The notes: generated from the sequence alone by a model not told the origin. A DNA stretch of 64,000 nucleotides from Streptomyces sp. HUAS CB01 (GCF_030406905.1 NZ_CP129137.1:2793001-2857000); one strand, 5' to 3'; counted from the stretch's first letter, positions 35,944 through 45,785 are shown. Made by a program: numbers and translations.

Positions 35944-36411
35944 GTGCCCGCATCCCCGGCCGCCCGCACCTCCGCCCCGACCCCCGGCCGGGCTCCTCGA
36001 CGGGGCCGCCGCCGGGCGCCGCGGACGACGGCCGCGCGTCCTGCGGTGGTCCCCGCACCCGCCGCACCGGCCCCCGGAAGGGCCCGTCGAGCCGCCGAGC
36101 GCACGGACCCCGCCACCCGTCCCCCGGACGGCCGCGGGAGGTCCGCACGTGCCGCCGTGCGCATCCCGGCAGGCGACGCCACGGGCGAAGTGGTTCGATG
36201 GGCAACTTTCGGCTGCGTCGTCGTGCCGGTCGTGCTTGTGGCGTACGGCACGTCCGTCGGCGACGCCGCCGCGATCGCGGCCGGCCTGGCCGCCGTGACC
36301 GGCGCCTCGCGGGCGCTGATGCGCCGGTCCGAGCGGGCGACGCCGCGCGCCGCGGGGACACGAGGACGCCGGGGCGGCGGCCGTCGGGCGCGTTGCAGCC
36401 CCGGGGACTGA
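35944..36411 (+). CDS. Small membrane protein with long basic N-terminal tail
   Basis: 155 residues from GTG 35944 preceded by GAGGAG. The first about 75 residues are Ala/Pro/Arg-rich and disordered. The rest has two membrane segments (VVRWATFGCVVVPVVLVAYGTS and GDAAAIAAGLAAVTGASRALM) and a basic tail. The hydrophobic part resembles small proteins found near adpA in Streptomyces (my recollection). Start could be nearer the hydrophobic part. Function unknown. Confidence 0.6.
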   Translation: MPASPAARTSAPTPGRAPRRGRRRAPRTTAARPAVVPAPAAPAPGRARRAAERTDPATRPPDGRGRSARAAVRIPAGDATGEVVRWATFGCVVVPVVLVAYGTSVGDAAAIAAGLAAVTGASRALMRRSERATPRAAGTRGRRGGGRRARCSPGD

Positions 36412-36797
36412 CGGATTCGCACGCACGGACCCATATGTTTTCAGCCAACTTCGCCTGTACGGGCATTCCTTGGAGAAATGGCCCGTCAACCCCCGTGCGA
36501 CCAGGGAGGAAAGGACCGCACGCGCCGCTCGCACCCTACGGGGATGGGCCATGCATGCGTCGCGCACTTCCCTGCGCGGCCTCCGGATGCAACGCTTCGT
36601 GATCGAATGCTTCGCGCCAAGTTGCCTTGTCGACAATGTGCCGGATCTGGAACTTGTCACGCCGGCACCACGGGACGCAGTAGATTCGATCATGAGTATC
36701 GAAGGCTGGGGACTCGTGCAAAACCGAGGGGAAACGTGCAGGAGCGACAGGCCCGACAAGAACGGGGAGACGCGAACACCGAGGGGGGCTTAGCGTC
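36412..36797 (+). promoter_or_regulatory. Upstream region of adpA
   Basis: 386 bases with lower G+C and several dyads: TTGTCGACAA at 36627-36636 (perfect 10-bp palindrome) and TTCGAT-7 bp-ATCGAA at 36685-36703. adpA of Streptomyces is known to have a long regulated leader bound by AdpA itself and other regulators. The individual sites named here are my reading, not proven binding sites. No gene is supported in it. Confidence 0.6.
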
Positions 36798-37994
36798 ATG
36801 AGTCAGGACTCCGCCGCGCCGGAGGCCGTAAGGAAGCTGTCGGGGCGCCGCCGCCGGGAAGTCGTCGCGGTGCTGCTGTTCAGCGGCGGTCCCATCTTCG
36901 AGAGTTCCATTCCGCTCTCGGTGTTCGGAATCGACCGCCAGGACGCCGGAGTTCCCCGCTACCGGCTGCTCGTGTGTGCCGGTGAGGAGGGCCCCCTGCG
37001 GACCACAGGGGGACTCGAACTCACCGCGCCCTACGGGCTGGAGGCGATCGGCAGAGCGGGCACCGTGGTCGTGCCGGCCTGGCGGTCCATCACCTCACCA
37101 CCGCCACCGGAGGCGCTCGAGGCCCTGCGCCGGGCCCACGAGGAGGGCGCCCGCATCGTGGGGCTGTGCACCGGGGCGTTCGTGCTGGCCGCCGCGGGAC
37201 TGCTCGACGGCCGCCCGGCGACCACCCACTGGATGTACGCGCCGACGCTCGCCAAGCGCTATCCGTCGGTCCATGTGGACCCGCGGGAGCTCTTCGTCGA
37301 CGACGGCGACGTCCTCACCTCCGCCGGCACCGCGGCCGGCATCGACCTCTGTCTGCACATCGTGCGGACGGACCACGGCGCGGAGGCAGCCGGGGCACTG
37401 GCCCGCCGGCTGGTCGTCCCACCGCGGCGCACCGGCGGGCAGGAGCGCTACCTCGACAGGTCTTTACCCGAGGAGATCGGCTCCGACCCGCTCGCCGAGG
37501 TCGTGGCCTGGGCGCTGGAGCACCTCCACGAGCAGTTCGACGTGGAGACCCTGGCGGCCCGTGCGTACATGAGCAGGCGGACCTTCGACCGCAGGTTCCG
37601 CTCGCTCACCGGGAGCGCTCCCCTGCAGTGGCTGATCACCCAGCGGGTGCTGCAGGCGCAGCGGCTGCTCGAGACCTCCGACTACTCGGTCGACGAGGTC
37701 GCGGGCCGGTGCGGCTTCCGCTCCCCGGTGGCACTGCGCGGGCACTTCCGCCGCCAGCTGGGGTCCTCCCCCGCGGCGTACCGGGCCGCCTACCGGGCAC
37801 GGCGTCCGCAGGGCGACCCGGTGGGGTCCGCGGCGGAGCAACACGTCGTGCCGCCCCAGGCGTCCGCGGGGCACACGAGGAGGCCACCGGCCGCCACGGG
37901 TGCGCCCTCCGGTTCCCCGGAACCGGGCAAGCCCGGCTCGGACGCCTACGCCCATGGGCGTCCGGCGCTCCCCGGCCAGCGGAGTGCGCCATAA
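36798..37994 (+). CDS. adpA: AdpA, AraC-family master regulator of development and secondary metabolism
   Basis: 398 residues, ATG 36798. DJ-1/PfpI-like N-domain ([64 protein letters not shown]) and AraC/XylS tandem HTH at about 235-340 ([63 protein letters not shown]). A TTA leucine codon is present at residue 223 (37464-37466), between the two domains, so translation depends on the bldA tRNA, as known for adpA. The C-terminal about 60 residues are Pro/Gly-rich. ornA follows after 10 bp. Confidence 0.97.
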   Translation: MSQDSAAPEAVRKLSGRRRREVVAVLLFSGGPIFESSIPLSVFGIDRQDAGVPRYRLLVCAGEEGPLRTTGGLELTAPYGLEAIGRAGTVVVPAWRSITSPPPPEALEALRRAHEEGARIVGLCTGAFVLAAAGLLDGRPATTHWMYAPTLAKRYPSVHVDPRELFVDDGDVLTSAGTAAGIDLCLHIVRTDHGAEAAGALARRLVVPPRRTGGQERYLDRSLPEEIGSDPLAEVVAWALEHLHEQFDVETLAARAYMSRRTFDRRFRSLTGSAPLQWLITQRVLQAQRLLETSDYSVDEVAGRCGFRSPVALRGHFRRQLGSSPAAYRAAYRARRPQGDPVGSAAEQHVVPPQASAGHTRRPPAATGAPSGSPEPGKPGSDAYAHGRPALPGQRSAP

Positions 37995-38004
37995 GGTAGG
38001 ACGC

Positions 38005-38610
38005 ATGAACGATCGCATGGTGTGGATCGACTGCGAGATGACCGGGCTCTCGCTGGCCGACGATGCACTCATCGAGGTGGCCGCGCTGGTCACCGACTCG
38101 GAACTGAACGTGCTCGGTGAAGGGGTGGACATCGTGATCCGCCCGCCGGACGCGGCGCTGGAGACCATGCCCGAGGTGGTGCGGCAGATGCACACCGCCT
38201 CGGGCCTCCTCGACGAGCTCGCGGCCGGCACGACCCTGGCCGACGCCGAGGAGCAGGTCCTCGCGTACGTTCGCGAGCACGTCAAGGAGCCGGGCAGGGC
38301 GCCGCTGTGCGGGAACTCGGTCGGCACCGACCGCGGCTTCCTGCTCCGTGACATGCCGAAGGTGGAGGAGTACCTCCACTACCGGATCGTCGATGTCTCG
38401 TCGGTCAAGGAGCTGGCCCGACGCTGGTACCCGAGGGCGTACTTCAACAGCCCGGAGAAGAACGGCAACCACCGGGCGCTCGCGGACATCCGCGAATCGA
38501 TCGCCGAGCTGCGCTACTACCGCGAGGCGATCTTCGTCCCCCAGCCGGGCCCGGACTCGGACACCGCGAAGACGATCGCGGCGCGCCACGTGGTGCCTGC
38601 GGCGCAGTGA
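38005..38610 (+). CDS. ornA: Oligoribonuclease
   Basis: 201 residues from ATG 38005 ([31 protein letters not shown]). DEDDh 3'-5' exonuclease: WIDCEMTGL (Asp/Glu), [25 protein letters not shown], and [18 protein letters not shown] with the catalytic His and Asp. Degrades short RNA oligonucleotides (including pGpG from c-di-GMP) to mononucleotides. Ten bases downstream of adpA, an arrangement known in Streptomyces. Confidence 0.96.
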   Translation: MNDRMVWIDCEMTGLSLADDALIEVAALVTDSELNVLGEGVDIVIRPPDAALETMPEVVRQMHTASGLLDELAAGTTLADAEEQVLAYVREHVKEPGRAPLCGNSVGTDRGFLLRDMPKVEEYLHYRIVDVSSVKELARRWYPRAYFNSPEKNGNHRALADIRESIAELRYYREAIFVPQPGPDSDTAKTIAARHVVPAAQ

Positions 38611-38690
38611 CCCGCACCCGCCGGGCGGAGCAGCGACGGCTGCCCGCCCGGCGCGCGTGTGTCCGGGCGCTTCGGGGGGCCGGAGCGCGC

Positions 38691-38778
38691 CAGGCCGGAA
38701 GGCTTGCCTGCGTTGCCGCCAGGCGGGAAGGCATGCCTGCGTTGCCGCCAGGCCGGAAGGCATGCCTGCGTCTGTCGC
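38691..38778. repeat. Three tandem copies of a 29-30 bp repeat
   Basis: Unit CAGGCCGGAAGGCATGCC + TGCGTTGCCGC, copies at 38691-38719, 38720-38748 and 38749-38778, and the start of a fourth (CAGGC). The copies differ at a few bases. Contains the palindrome GGCATGCC. No spacers between copies, so not CRISPR. Confidence 0.85.
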
Positions 38779-38801
38779 CAGGCGGGGGCGGCCTACGGAA
38801 T

Positions 38802-38888
38802 CGGCGGGCCCCGGCTCGCGTCCGGAGTCGCCCTACCCGCGAAGCTCGCGCACCGAACCGGCGGGCCCCGGCTCGCGTCCGGAGTCGC
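38802..38888. repeat. Two direct copies of a 30-bp sequence, 57 bp apart
   Basis: CGGCGGGCCCCGGCTCGCGT + CCGGAGTCGC at 38802-38831 and again, without difference, at 38859-38888. The 27 bp after each are only partly similar. Confidence 0.85.
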
Positions 38889-39291
38889 TGTACCCGGTTC
38901 GGCTCGGGCTGGCCGTCATTCCCGGATCGGCTGGGCCAGGCGTTCGGATCCGAGGTCCGGCCCGCGGCCGACACGCTTCCGTGTCGGGACGTACGACGGT
39001 CGTCGTTCCGCGCCGGCGTGCGGGGGACGCTCCTCCCGGGGCGTCATGCCTGTCAGGGGCCGTGTCGGGGCCGTGGTGCCCCCGGGGCTCCCGGGCAGGC
39101 GCCCGTACGGCCGTCCGGCCGCGTGCACGAGGACCTTCGTCCGGGGGAGCCCGCCGCCGTGCGTCCCAGGTCCGGCGGTCCGCGTCACCGTACGCGCGGG
39201 ACCCGCGCCGGGCCGACGTAAACGCGGGCGCGAGCACCCTCCCGGACCCTGTACACTTTTTCTCGGCCGGTCGGGAAAACGACCGGTCGTG

Positions 39292-39364
39292 GTGGGTGTA
39301 GCTCAGCTGGTAGAGCACCTGGTTGTGGTCCAGGATGTCGCGGGTTCGAGTCCCGTCACTCACC
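39292..39364 (+). tRNA. tRNA-His (anticodon GTG)
   Basis: Cloverleaf: acceptor GTGGGTG/CACTCAC (one G-T), D-arm GCTCAGCTGGTAGAGC, anticodon arm CCTGG-TTGTGGT-CCAGG, T-arm GCGGG-TTCGAGT-CCCGT. The extra G at 39291 fits the G-1 that pairs with C73 (39364), typical of tRNA-His. No CCA encoded. Confidence 0.97.
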
Positions 39365-39370
39365 CTGTAC

Positions 39371-39404
39371 GGCGAAGGGCCGATCCTCGGATCGGCCCTT
39401 CGCC
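39371..39404 (+). terminator. Terminator after tRNA-His
   Basis: GGCGAAGGGCCGATC - CTCG - GATCGGCCCTTCGCC, perfect 15-bp stem with tetraloop, 6 bp after the tRNA. Confidence 0.88.
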
Positions 39405-39628
39405 GTGTCCGCCCGACGCCGCCCTCGTCCGCACGCCGCCGCGCACGGACTCGTGCGTCCGGGGCCACGAGACGGGCGGGCGCCTCCGGCCCCGGGAATC
39501 TGCACGACGATCTGAAGCGGTCCCGGCGGACGAGGACGAGGATGGCGCTGCCGAGGAGGCGTCGGAGCCGCTGCCGGATGCACCGTCCCGCCGCGGGATC
39601 ATGCACCGTCGCGCCGCCGGAACCGCCG

Positions 39629-40726
39629 TCAGGACGAGTCCCGGACCACCAGCTCCGTCGGCAGGATGATCCTGGGGCGTTCCGGGCCGCTGCGGTCCGC
39701 GATCTCCCGGAGCAGCAGGCCCGCCATCGTGCGGCCCATCTCCTCGATCGGCTGGCGGACGCTCGTGAGGGCCGGGTCCATGTGACGGGCCACCGCGGAG
39801 TCGTCGAAGCCGACCAGGGCAACGTCGTCGGGGATGCGCCGGCCCGCCTCGCGCAGCACCTGACGGGCACCGGCGGCCATGACGTCGGAGGCGGCGAAGA
39901 CCGCGTCCAGCGAAGGGCGACGGTCGAGCAGCGCGCTCATGGCCCGGCGGCCGCCCTCCTCGGTGAAGTCGGCCGGCGCCACCAGCCGCTCGTCGACCGC
40001 CGCGCCCGAATCCCTGAGGGCGTCCCGGTAACCGTCGAGGCGGCACTGGGCGCCGTAGACGTCGAGCCGTCCCGTGATCGTCGCGACGGTCCGGCGGCCT
40101 CTGGCCAGCAGATGGGCGACGGCCGCGCGGGCGCCCCCGGTGTTGTCGGAGTCGACGGCGGCGAGCGGGTCGTCGGCCGAGCGGCGGCCGCTGATGACGG
40201 CCGGGATCCCCAGCTGTTCCAGCAGGTCGGGCAGCGGGTCGTCCGCGTGCACCGACACCAGCAGCACGCCGTCCACCCGGCCCGCGCCGAGGTAGTCGGC
40301 CAGTCTGAGCCGCTCGCGGTCCGAACCCGCGAAGGTGAGCAGCAGTTGCATGTCGGTGTCGGCGAGGGCCGCGCCGACACCGCGCACGATGTCGGAGAAG
40401 TAGGGCTCCGCGAAGAAGCGCGCCTCGGGCTCGGGGACGACGAGCGCGATGGCGTCGGTGCGGTTGGCGGCGAGCGAGCGGGCGGCGCGGTTGGGTACGT
40501 AGCCGAGTTCGGCGATGGCCGCCTCGACGGCGGCCCGGGTCGTCTCGCTCACCCGGGGCGAGCCGTTGACCACCCGCGAGACCGTGCCGCGGCCGACGCC
40601 GGCCCGTGCGGCGACCTCTTCGAGGGTCGGTCTGCCGCCGCTGCGGCCCGAACCCCTGCTCCCGCCGCGGGAGGCCGTGCGGGCCCCGCCACCCACGGGG
40701 AAACCGGCATTCCGGCGATCCACCAT
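39629..40726 (-). CDS. cebR: LacI-family repressor of cellobiose utilisation (CebR)
   Basis: 365 residues from ATG 40726 (MVDRRNAGFPVGGG) with GGGAGGCGG upstream. N-terminal LacI HTH at about 34-80 (RPTLEEVAARAGVGRGTVSRVVNGSPRVSETTRAAV), then a periplasmic-binding-protein-like sugar domain (YFSDIVRGVGAALADTDMQLLLTF, DDVALVGFDDSAVARHMDPALTSVRQPIEEMG). Divergent from cebEFG-bglC with a perfect CebR palindrome between. By analogy with S. griseus and S. scabies CebR, it represses these genes and is released by cello-oligosaccharides. Confidence 0.93.
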   Translation of the reverse strand: MVDRRNAGFPVGGGARTASRGGSRGSGRSGGRPTLEEVAARAGVGRGTVSRVVNGSPRVSETTRAAVEAAIAELGYVPNRAARSLAANRTDAIALVVPEPEARFFAEPYFSDIVRGVGAALADTDMQLLLTFAGSDRERLRLADYLGAGRVDGVLLVSVHADDPLPDLLEQLGIPAVISGRRSADDPLAAVDSDNTGGARAAVAHLLARGRRTVATITGRLDVYGAQCRLDGYRDALRDSGAAVDERLVAPADFTEEGGRRAMSALLDRRPSLDAVFAASDVMAAGARQVLREAGRRIPDDVALVGFDDSAVARHMDPALTSVRQPIEEMGRTMAGLLLREIADRSGPERPRIILPTELVVRDSS

Positions 40727-40818
40727 GATCCGCCTCCCGTCCTCCGTGCCCCAGAACATTACGCGCCAGGAGCCTTGACACCCCCGCGGGGAGCCGCGAC
40801 CCTTCAACGCATCACGTA

Positions 40819-40832
40819 TGGGAGCGCTCCCA
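40819..40832. promoter_or_regulatory. CebR operator
   Basis: TGGGAGCGCTCCCA, a perfect 14-bp palindrome and exactly the published CebR box, between cebR and cebE. A weaker GGAGCTCC dyad (44236-44243) precedes bglC but overlaps its ribosome binding site and may be chance. Confidence 0.93.
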
Positions 40833-40948
40833 CCGTACCTGACTCATTCAGAACCCGCACGTTCCCCGCCCGAGCCGCAGCTTCAACCGATGGGCGCACC
40901 ACGAGAGTTGGCCGGGGGGTCGGCACGTCAGGGCACTAGGAGGACGCA

Positions 40949-42259
40949 ATGCGCAGGACCGTAATCCTGGCGGTCGTAGCGGCGCTCGGCGCCGGGCTGC
41001 TGGCCGGCTGTGCCGAGGACAGCGAGGAACCCGGCGGCGGCTCCGCGAGCGGCGGGGGCGGCAAGGTCAGGACCACCATCACCGTGGGCGTCTTCGGGGC
41101 CTTCGGCCTCAAGGAGGCCGGGCTCTACGACGAATACATGAAGCTCAACAAGAACATCGAGATCAAGCAGACCTCGATCGAGCGCAACGAGAACTACTAC
41201 CCGCAACTGCTCACCCATCTGGGCAGCGGCAGCGGACTGGCCGACATCCAGGCCGTCGAGGTCAACAACATCGCCGAGATCACCGCCACCCAGGCGGACA
41301 AGCTCGTCGACCTCGGCAAGTCCGAGGGAGTCAGCAAGGACGCCTTCCTGCCCTGGAAGTGGGCGCAGGCGACCAACAAGGACGGAAAGACCGTCGGACT
41401 CGGCACCGACATCGGCCCGCAGGGCATCTGCTACCGCAAGGACCTCTTCGCCAAGGCCGGCCTGCCGACCGACCGTGAGGCCGTCGGCAGGCTCTGGGCC
41501 GGCGACTGGAACAAGTACCTGGCGGCCGGCAAGCAGTTCAAGGCCAAGGCCCCCAAGGGCACGGCCTTCGTGGACTCGGCCTCCGGGGTCATGGCCGCGA
41601 TCACCGGCAGCAGCGCGAAGCGGTTCTACGACGAGAACGGCGAGGTCGTGTACAAGACCAACCCGGCCGTGAAGGAGGCCTGGGACATCGCCGCCGCCTT
41701 CGCGACCGAGGGACTGACCGGCAAGCTGCAGCAGTTCACGCCCGCCTGGGACCAGGGCTACGCCAACGGCACCTTCGCGACGGTCTCCTGCCCGGCGTGG
41801 ATGCTGGGCTACATCCAGGACAAGGGCGGGGCGGCCGGCAAGGACAAGTGGGACGTCGCCCCCGCGCCGAAGCCCAGCAACTGGGGCGGTTCGTTCCTGA
41901 TCGTGCCCGAGGCCGGCAAGAACAAGACCGAGGCGGCGAAGCTCGCGGCCTGGCTGACCGCGCCCGAGCAGCAGGCGAAGCTCTTCGAGAAGCGCGGCAG
42001 CTTCCCGAGCGCCAAGGCGGCGTACTCGCTGCCCGCCGTGTCCGGTGCGAAGCACGACTACTTCGGCGGCGCGCCGATCGGCGAGATCTTCTCCCGGGCC
42101 GCCGAGGGCATCCCGGTCACCATCGTCGGCCCGAAGGACCTGGTGATCGCCCAGAACCTCGCCGACGTCGGCATGCTCCAGGTCGACCAGAAGGGACGGT
42201 CGTCCAAGGAAGGCTGGGAGGCCGCCGTGAAGGCCATCGACAACGCACTGGACCAGTGA
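40949..42259 (+). CDS. cebE: Cellobiose/cellotriose-binding lipoprotein
   Basis: 436 residues, ATG 40949 with AGGAGG. Signal peptide with lipobox LLAGC (C21); extracellular, lipid-anchored. ABC sugar-binding protein of family 1 (VGVFGAFGLKEAGLYDEYMKL, AFLPWKWAQATNKDGKTVGLGTDIGPQGICYRKDLFAKAGLP, YANGTFATVSCPAWMLGYI). Feeds cello-oligosaccharides to CebF/CebG. No ATPase is encoded nearby; the shared MsiK protein is known to energise this type of transporter. Confidence 0.94.
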   Translation: MRRTVILAVVAALGAGLLAGCAEDSEEPGGGSASGGGGKVRTTITVGVFGAFGLKEAGLYDEYMKLNKNIEIKQTSIERNENYYPQLLTHLGSGSGLADIQAVEVNNIAEITATQADKLVDLGKSEGVSKDAFLPWKWAQATNKDGKTVGLGTDIGPQGICYRKDLFAKAGLPTDREAVGRLWAGDWNKYLAAGKQFKAKAPKGTAFVDSASGVMAAITGSSAKRFYDENGEVVYKTNPAVKEAWDIAAAFATEGLTGKLQQFTPAWDQGYANGTFATVSCPAWMLGYIQDKGGAAGKDKWDVAPAPKPSNWGGSFLIVPEAGKNKTEAAKLAAWLTAPEQQAKLFEKRGSFPSAKAAYSLPAVSGAKHDYFGGAPIGEIFSRAAEGIPVTIVGPKDLVIAQNLADVGMLQVDQKGRSSKEGWEAAVKAIDNALDQ

Positions 42260-42276
42260 CCGGACAGGTGACACCA

Positions 42277-43296
42277 GTGACCGGCATGGCCAGTGACGCC
42301 GCTGCCGCCGCGCCCTCCCAGGAGGAGGGCGCGGCCCCGGCGCAGCGGCCCCCCGCCCGGGACCTCGCCGCGGCCGAGCGGCGCCGGGCACGGCGGAGCC
42401 GCTGGTACCGGCGGGACGTGCGGTGGAGCCCGTACGCCTTCATCGCGCCGTTCTTCCTGTTCTTCGCGGCCTTCGGCCTCTTCCCGCTGCTCTACACCGG
42501 CTGGGCCTCCCTGCACCGGGTGGAGCTGACGGCCCCGACGGACATGGAGTGGGTGGGCCTGCGGAACTTCTCGCGGCTGATCGAGGACGAGTTCTTCTGG
42601 AACGCGCTGAAGAACACCTTCACCATCGGGATCATCTCGACGGTGCCGCAACTGCTGATCGCCCTGGGTATCGCGCATCTGCTCAACTACAAGCTGCGCG
42701 GCTCGATGTTCTTCCGGGTCGCGGCGCTCACCCCGTACGCCACGTCCGTCGCGGCGGCCACACTCGTCTTCGTCCTGATGTTCGGCCGGGACTACGGGAT
42801 GGTCAACTGGGCGCTGGGGCTCGCCGGGATCGATCCGGTCGACTGGCAGAACGGCGAGTGGACCTCGCAGATCGCGGTCTCGACGATCGTCATCTGGCGC
42901 TGGACCGGCTACAACGCGCTGATCTATCTGGCCGCGATGCAGGCGATCCCGAACGACCTGTACGAGTCCGCGGCGCTCGACGGGGCCTCCCGCTGGCAGC
43001 AGTTCGTCCATGTGACCATCCCGTCGCTGCGGCCGACGATCCTGTTCACGTGCGTCGTGTCGACGATCGGCGCGACGCAGCTGTTCGGCGAGCCCCTGCT
43101 GTTCAACGGCGGGGCGGGGGCGACGGGCGGCGCCGACCACCAGTTCCAGACGCTCGGGCTCTATCTGTACGAACAGGGCTGGGTGAACCTCCATCTCGGC
43201 CGGGCCTCGGCGATCGCCTGGACGATGTTCCTGATCCTGCTGCTGATCGGCGCGGTGAACTGGCTGCTCGTCCGCCGGCTCCGCAAGAGCGCCTAA
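42277..43296 (+). CDS. cebF: ABC sugar transporter permease CebF
   Basis: 339 residues from GTG 42277 (AGGTGA five bases before); ATG 42286 and a GTG at 42256 that overlaps the cebE stop are possible starts. MalF-type permease with six membrane segments (SPYAFIAPFFLFFAAFGLFPLLY, TFTIGIISTVPQLLIALGIAHLL, LTPYATSVAAATLVFVLMF and others) and the EAA-type loop YESAALDGASRWQQFVHVTIPSLRP for contact with the ATPase. Confidence 0.93.
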   Translation: MTGMASDAAAAAPSQEEGAAPAQRPPARDLAAAERRRARRSRWYRRDVRWSPYAFIAPFFLFFAAFGLFPLLYTGWASLHRVELTAPTDMEWVGLRNFSRLIEDEFFWNALKNTFTIGIISTVPQLLIALGIAHLLNYKLRGSMFFRVAALTPYATSVAAATLVFVLMFGRDYGMVNWALGLAGIDPVDWQNGEWTSQIAVSTIVIWRWTGYNALIYLAAMQAIPNDLYESAALDGASRWQQFVHVTIPSLRPTILFTCVVSTIGATQLFGEPLLFNGGAGATGGADHQFQTLGLYLYEQGWVNLHLGRASAIAWTMFLILLLIGAVNWLLVRRLRKSA

Positions 43297-43305
43297 GGGG
43301 CTGAC

Positions 43306-44202
43306 GTGCTGAAGACCACCGAAGAGCCGGCCATCACCGGGCCCGCGACGACCACCGGGCGCCCGCGGGTGCGCGCCGGCCGGCACCTGCACGGCGGGCG
43401 CATCACCCATGCCGTGCTGATCGTGTTCACCCTGGGCTCGCTCTTCCCGCTGGTGTGGACGGCGATCGCGGCGTCCCGCAACAACACCCGGCTCGCCCAG
43501 ACTCCCCCGCCGTTCTGGTTCGGCGGCAACCTGTTCAAGAACCTCGAAATCGCCTGGACCGACGCCAACATGGGCGCGGCGCTGCTCAACACGACCGTCG
43601 TGGCGGGGTCCGTCGCGGCCGGCACCGTGGTCTTCTCGACCCTCGCCGGCTTCGCCTTCGCCAAGCTCCGCTTCCGGTTCAAGAACCTCCTGATGCTGCT
43701 GGTGATCGGCACGATGATGGTCCCGCCGCAGCTCAGCGTCGTCCCGCTGTACATGCTGATCGCGGAACTGTCCTGGACCGACCGGCTGCAGTCCGTCATC
43801 CTCCCCACGCTCGTCAGTGCCTTCGGTGTGTTCTTCATGCGGCAGTACCTGAGCGAGGCGCTGCCGACGGAGCTGATCGAGGCGGCCCGGACGGACGGGG
43901 CGAGCAGCTGGCGCGTCGTGTGGCACGTGGTCTTCCCGGCGGCCCGGCCCGCGATGGCGGTCCTCGGGATGCTCACCTTCGTGATGGCGTGGAACGACTT
44001 CTTCTGGCCGATCATCGCCCTCACGCAGAACGGCAGTCCCACGGTCCAGGTGGCGCTCACCGGACTGGGCCGCGGCTACATCCCCGACCAGTCGGTGATC
44101 ATGGCCGGTGCGCTGCTGGGCACGCTGCCGCTGCTGCTCGCCTTCGTGGTCTTCGGCCGGCAGATCGTCGGCGGCATCATGCAGGGCGCGGTCAAGGGCT
44201 GA
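43306..44202 (+). CDS. cebG: ABC sugar transporter permease CebG
   Basis: 298 residues, GTG 43306. MalG-type permease: segments [46 protein letters not shown] and [25 protein letters not shown], and the EAA loop [26 protein letters not shown]. Partner of CebF in cellobiose import; nine bases after cebF. Confidence 0.93.
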   Translation: MLKTTEEPAITGPATTTGRPRVRAGRHLHGGRITHAVLIVFTLGSLFPLVWTAIAASRNNTRLAQTPPPFWFGGNLFKNLEIAWTDANMGAALLNTTVVAGSVAAGTVVFSTLAGFAFAKLRFRFKNLLMLLVIGTMMVPPQLSVVPLYMLIAELSWTDRLQSVILPTLVSAFGVFFMRQYLSEALPTELIEAARTDGASSWRVVWHVVFPAARPAMAVLGMLTFVMAWNDFFWPIIALTQNGSPTVQVALTGLGRGYIPDQSVIMAGALLGTLPLLLAFVVFGRQIVGGIMQGAVKG

Positions 44203-44246
44203 CACCGCCTCCACTTCCTCCTCCTTCACACATCGGGAGCTCCTTG

Positions 44247-45653
44247 ATGACCGTCAGCTTTCCGCCCGGATTCCTGTGGGGCACCGCCACCGCCGCCTAC
44301 CAGATCGAGGGCGCGGTGGGGGAGGGCGGCCGCACGCCGTCGATCTGGGACACCTTCAGCCACACGCCCGGCAAGGTGGAGAACGGGGACACCGGCGACG
44401 TCGCCGTGGACCACTTCCACCGCCGCGCGGACGACGTCCGGCTGATGTCCGAGCTCGGGGTCAACGCCTACCGCTTCTCGGTCTCCTGGCCACGGGTGCA
44501 GCCCACCGGCCGGGGCCCGGCCGTCCAGCGCGGCCTCGACTTCTACCGGGCGCTCGTCGACGACCTGCTGGACCACGGCATCACGCCCGTACTGACCCTG
44601 TACCACTGGGACCTGCCGCAGGAGCTGGAGACGGCCGGCGGCTGGCCCGAGCGGGACACGGCGCACCGCTTCGCCGACTACACCCGCATCGTCGCCGACG
44701 CGCTGGGCGACCGGGTGGAGCGGTGGACCACGCTCAACGAGCCCTGGTGCAGCGCGTTCCTGGGGTACGCCTCGGGCGTGCACGCCCCGGGCCGCACGGA
44801 TCCCGTGGCCGCCCTCCGCGCCGCGCACCATCTGAACCTGGCTCACGGGCTGGCCGCCCAGACGCTGCGCACCGCTCTGCCCGCCCGCGGCCAGGTGTCC
44901 GTGAGCGTCAACCCCAGTGCGGTCAGGGCCAGGACGGACTCGGAGGCGGATCTGGACGCCCGGCGCAGGATCGACGCCCTGGCCAACCGCGTCTTCACCG
45001 ACCCGATGCTCCACGGCACGTACCCCGCGGACCTCCTCACGGACACGGAACACCTCACGGACTGGTCCTTCGTCCACGCCGACGACCTGGCCGCCATCCG
45101 GCACCCCCTCGACTCCCTGGGCATCAACTACTACTCACCCACCGTTGTATCCGCCGCCACTGACAGTGACGGACCGCGGGAGCGGAAGGACGGCCACGGC
45201 GCCGCCCCCCACTCCCCCTGGCCGGGTGCCGACGCGGTCGTCTTCCACCGGGCGCCGGGCGACGTCACGGACATGGGCTGGCCGGTGGACCCGACGGGCC
45301 TCCACGAGCTGCTGATGCGCTACACCCGCGAGGCCCCGAGGCTGCCGCTCGTGATCACCGAGAACGGCGCCGCCTACCCCGACAAGCCGGGCGCCGACGG
45401 GAGCGTGCACGACCCCGAACGGATCCGCTACCTCCACGGCCATCTGTCCGCCGTGCACCGCGCGATGGCGGACGGCGCGGACGTCCGCGGCTACTTCCTC
45501 TGGTCCCTGCTGGACAACTTCGAGTGGGCGTACGGCTACGGGAAGCGCTTCGGCGCGGTGTACGTCGACTACGACACCCAGGCCCGCGTCCCGAAGTCCA
45601 GCGCCCGCTGGTACGGCGAGCTGGCCCGGACGGGGATGCTCCCCGGCTGCTGA
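44247..45653 (+). CDS. bglC: Beta-glucosidase, GH1 (cytoplasmic)
   Basis: 468 residues from ATG 44247 ([24 protein letters not shown]). GH1 barrel: catalytic acid E165 in TLNEPW, nucleophile E372 in VITENGAAY, and [26 protein letters not shown] at the end. No signal peptide, so it hydrolyses imported cellobiose inside the cell. Last gene of the ceb operon. Confidence 0.95.
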   Translation: MTVSFPPGFLWGTATAAYQIEGAVGEGGRTPSIWDTFSHTPGKVENGDTGDVAVDHFHRRADDVRLMSELGVNAYRFSVSWPRVQPTGRGPAVQRGLDFYRALVDDLLDHGITPVLTLYHWDLPQELETAGGWPERDTAHRFADYTRIVADALGDRVERWTTLNEPWCSAFLGYASGVHAPGRTDPVAALRAAHHLNLAHGLAAQTLRTALPARGQVSVSVNPSAVRARTDSEADLDARRRIDALANRVFTDPMLHGTYPADLLTDTEHLTDWSFVHADDLAAIRHPLDSLGINYYSPTVVSAATDSDGPRERKDGHGAAPHSPWPGADAVVFHRAPGDVTDMGWPVDPTGLHELLMRYTREAPRLPLVITENGAAYPDKPGADGSVHDPERIRYLHGHLSAVHRAMADGADVRGYFLWSLLDNFEWAYGYGKRFGAVYVDYDTQARVPKSSARWYGELARTGMLPGC

Positions 45654-45667
45654 GGGCCGCAACGGGC

Positions 45668-45708
45668 GCGCGCCCCGGCCGGGTGGGGGGTCACCGGCCG
45701 GGGCGCGC
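45668..45708. terminator. Terminator between convergent bglC and the GH18 gene
   Basis: GCGCGCCCCGGCCGG - 11 bp - CCGGCCGGGGCGCGC, perfect 15-bp stem; symmetric, can serve both strands. Confidence 0.85.
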
Positions 45709-45785
45709 CGTGGGGGTGCCGTCGCCTCGGGCCACCGGTGGTGCGGGAGGGAGCCCCACCGGTGCCGTGGCCACGGCATGGACGG

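Larger units (their letters stand above)
38611..39290. other. Repeat-rich gene-free region between ornA and tRNA-His
   Basis: 680 bases; every long frame in it is Arg/Pro/Gly-rich and overlaps repeats, so I call no gene. It holds two repeat families (listed separately). Its last part, around 39264-39287, has CCGGTCG-6 bp-CGACCGG just before the tRNA. Confidence 0.55.

Noticed and set aside
34233..36434. Very long minus-strand frame ending in the SatP-like protein
   Set aside because: Crosses usp and non-coding DNA; only the last 189 codons, after a good ribosome site, look real.
38691..38778. CRISPR array
   Set aside because: Units are directly adjacent without unique spacers and there are no cas genes; a Cas4-like nuclease at 54.8 kb is not linked.
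38659..39669. 336-codon frame through the repeat region and tRNA-His
   Set aside because: Contains tandem repeats and a tRNA; Arg/Pro/Gly-rich composition.
44236..44243. Second CebR operator before bglC
   Set aside because: Only an 8-bp GGAGCTCC core, overlapping the ribosome binding site; too weak to list as a feature.
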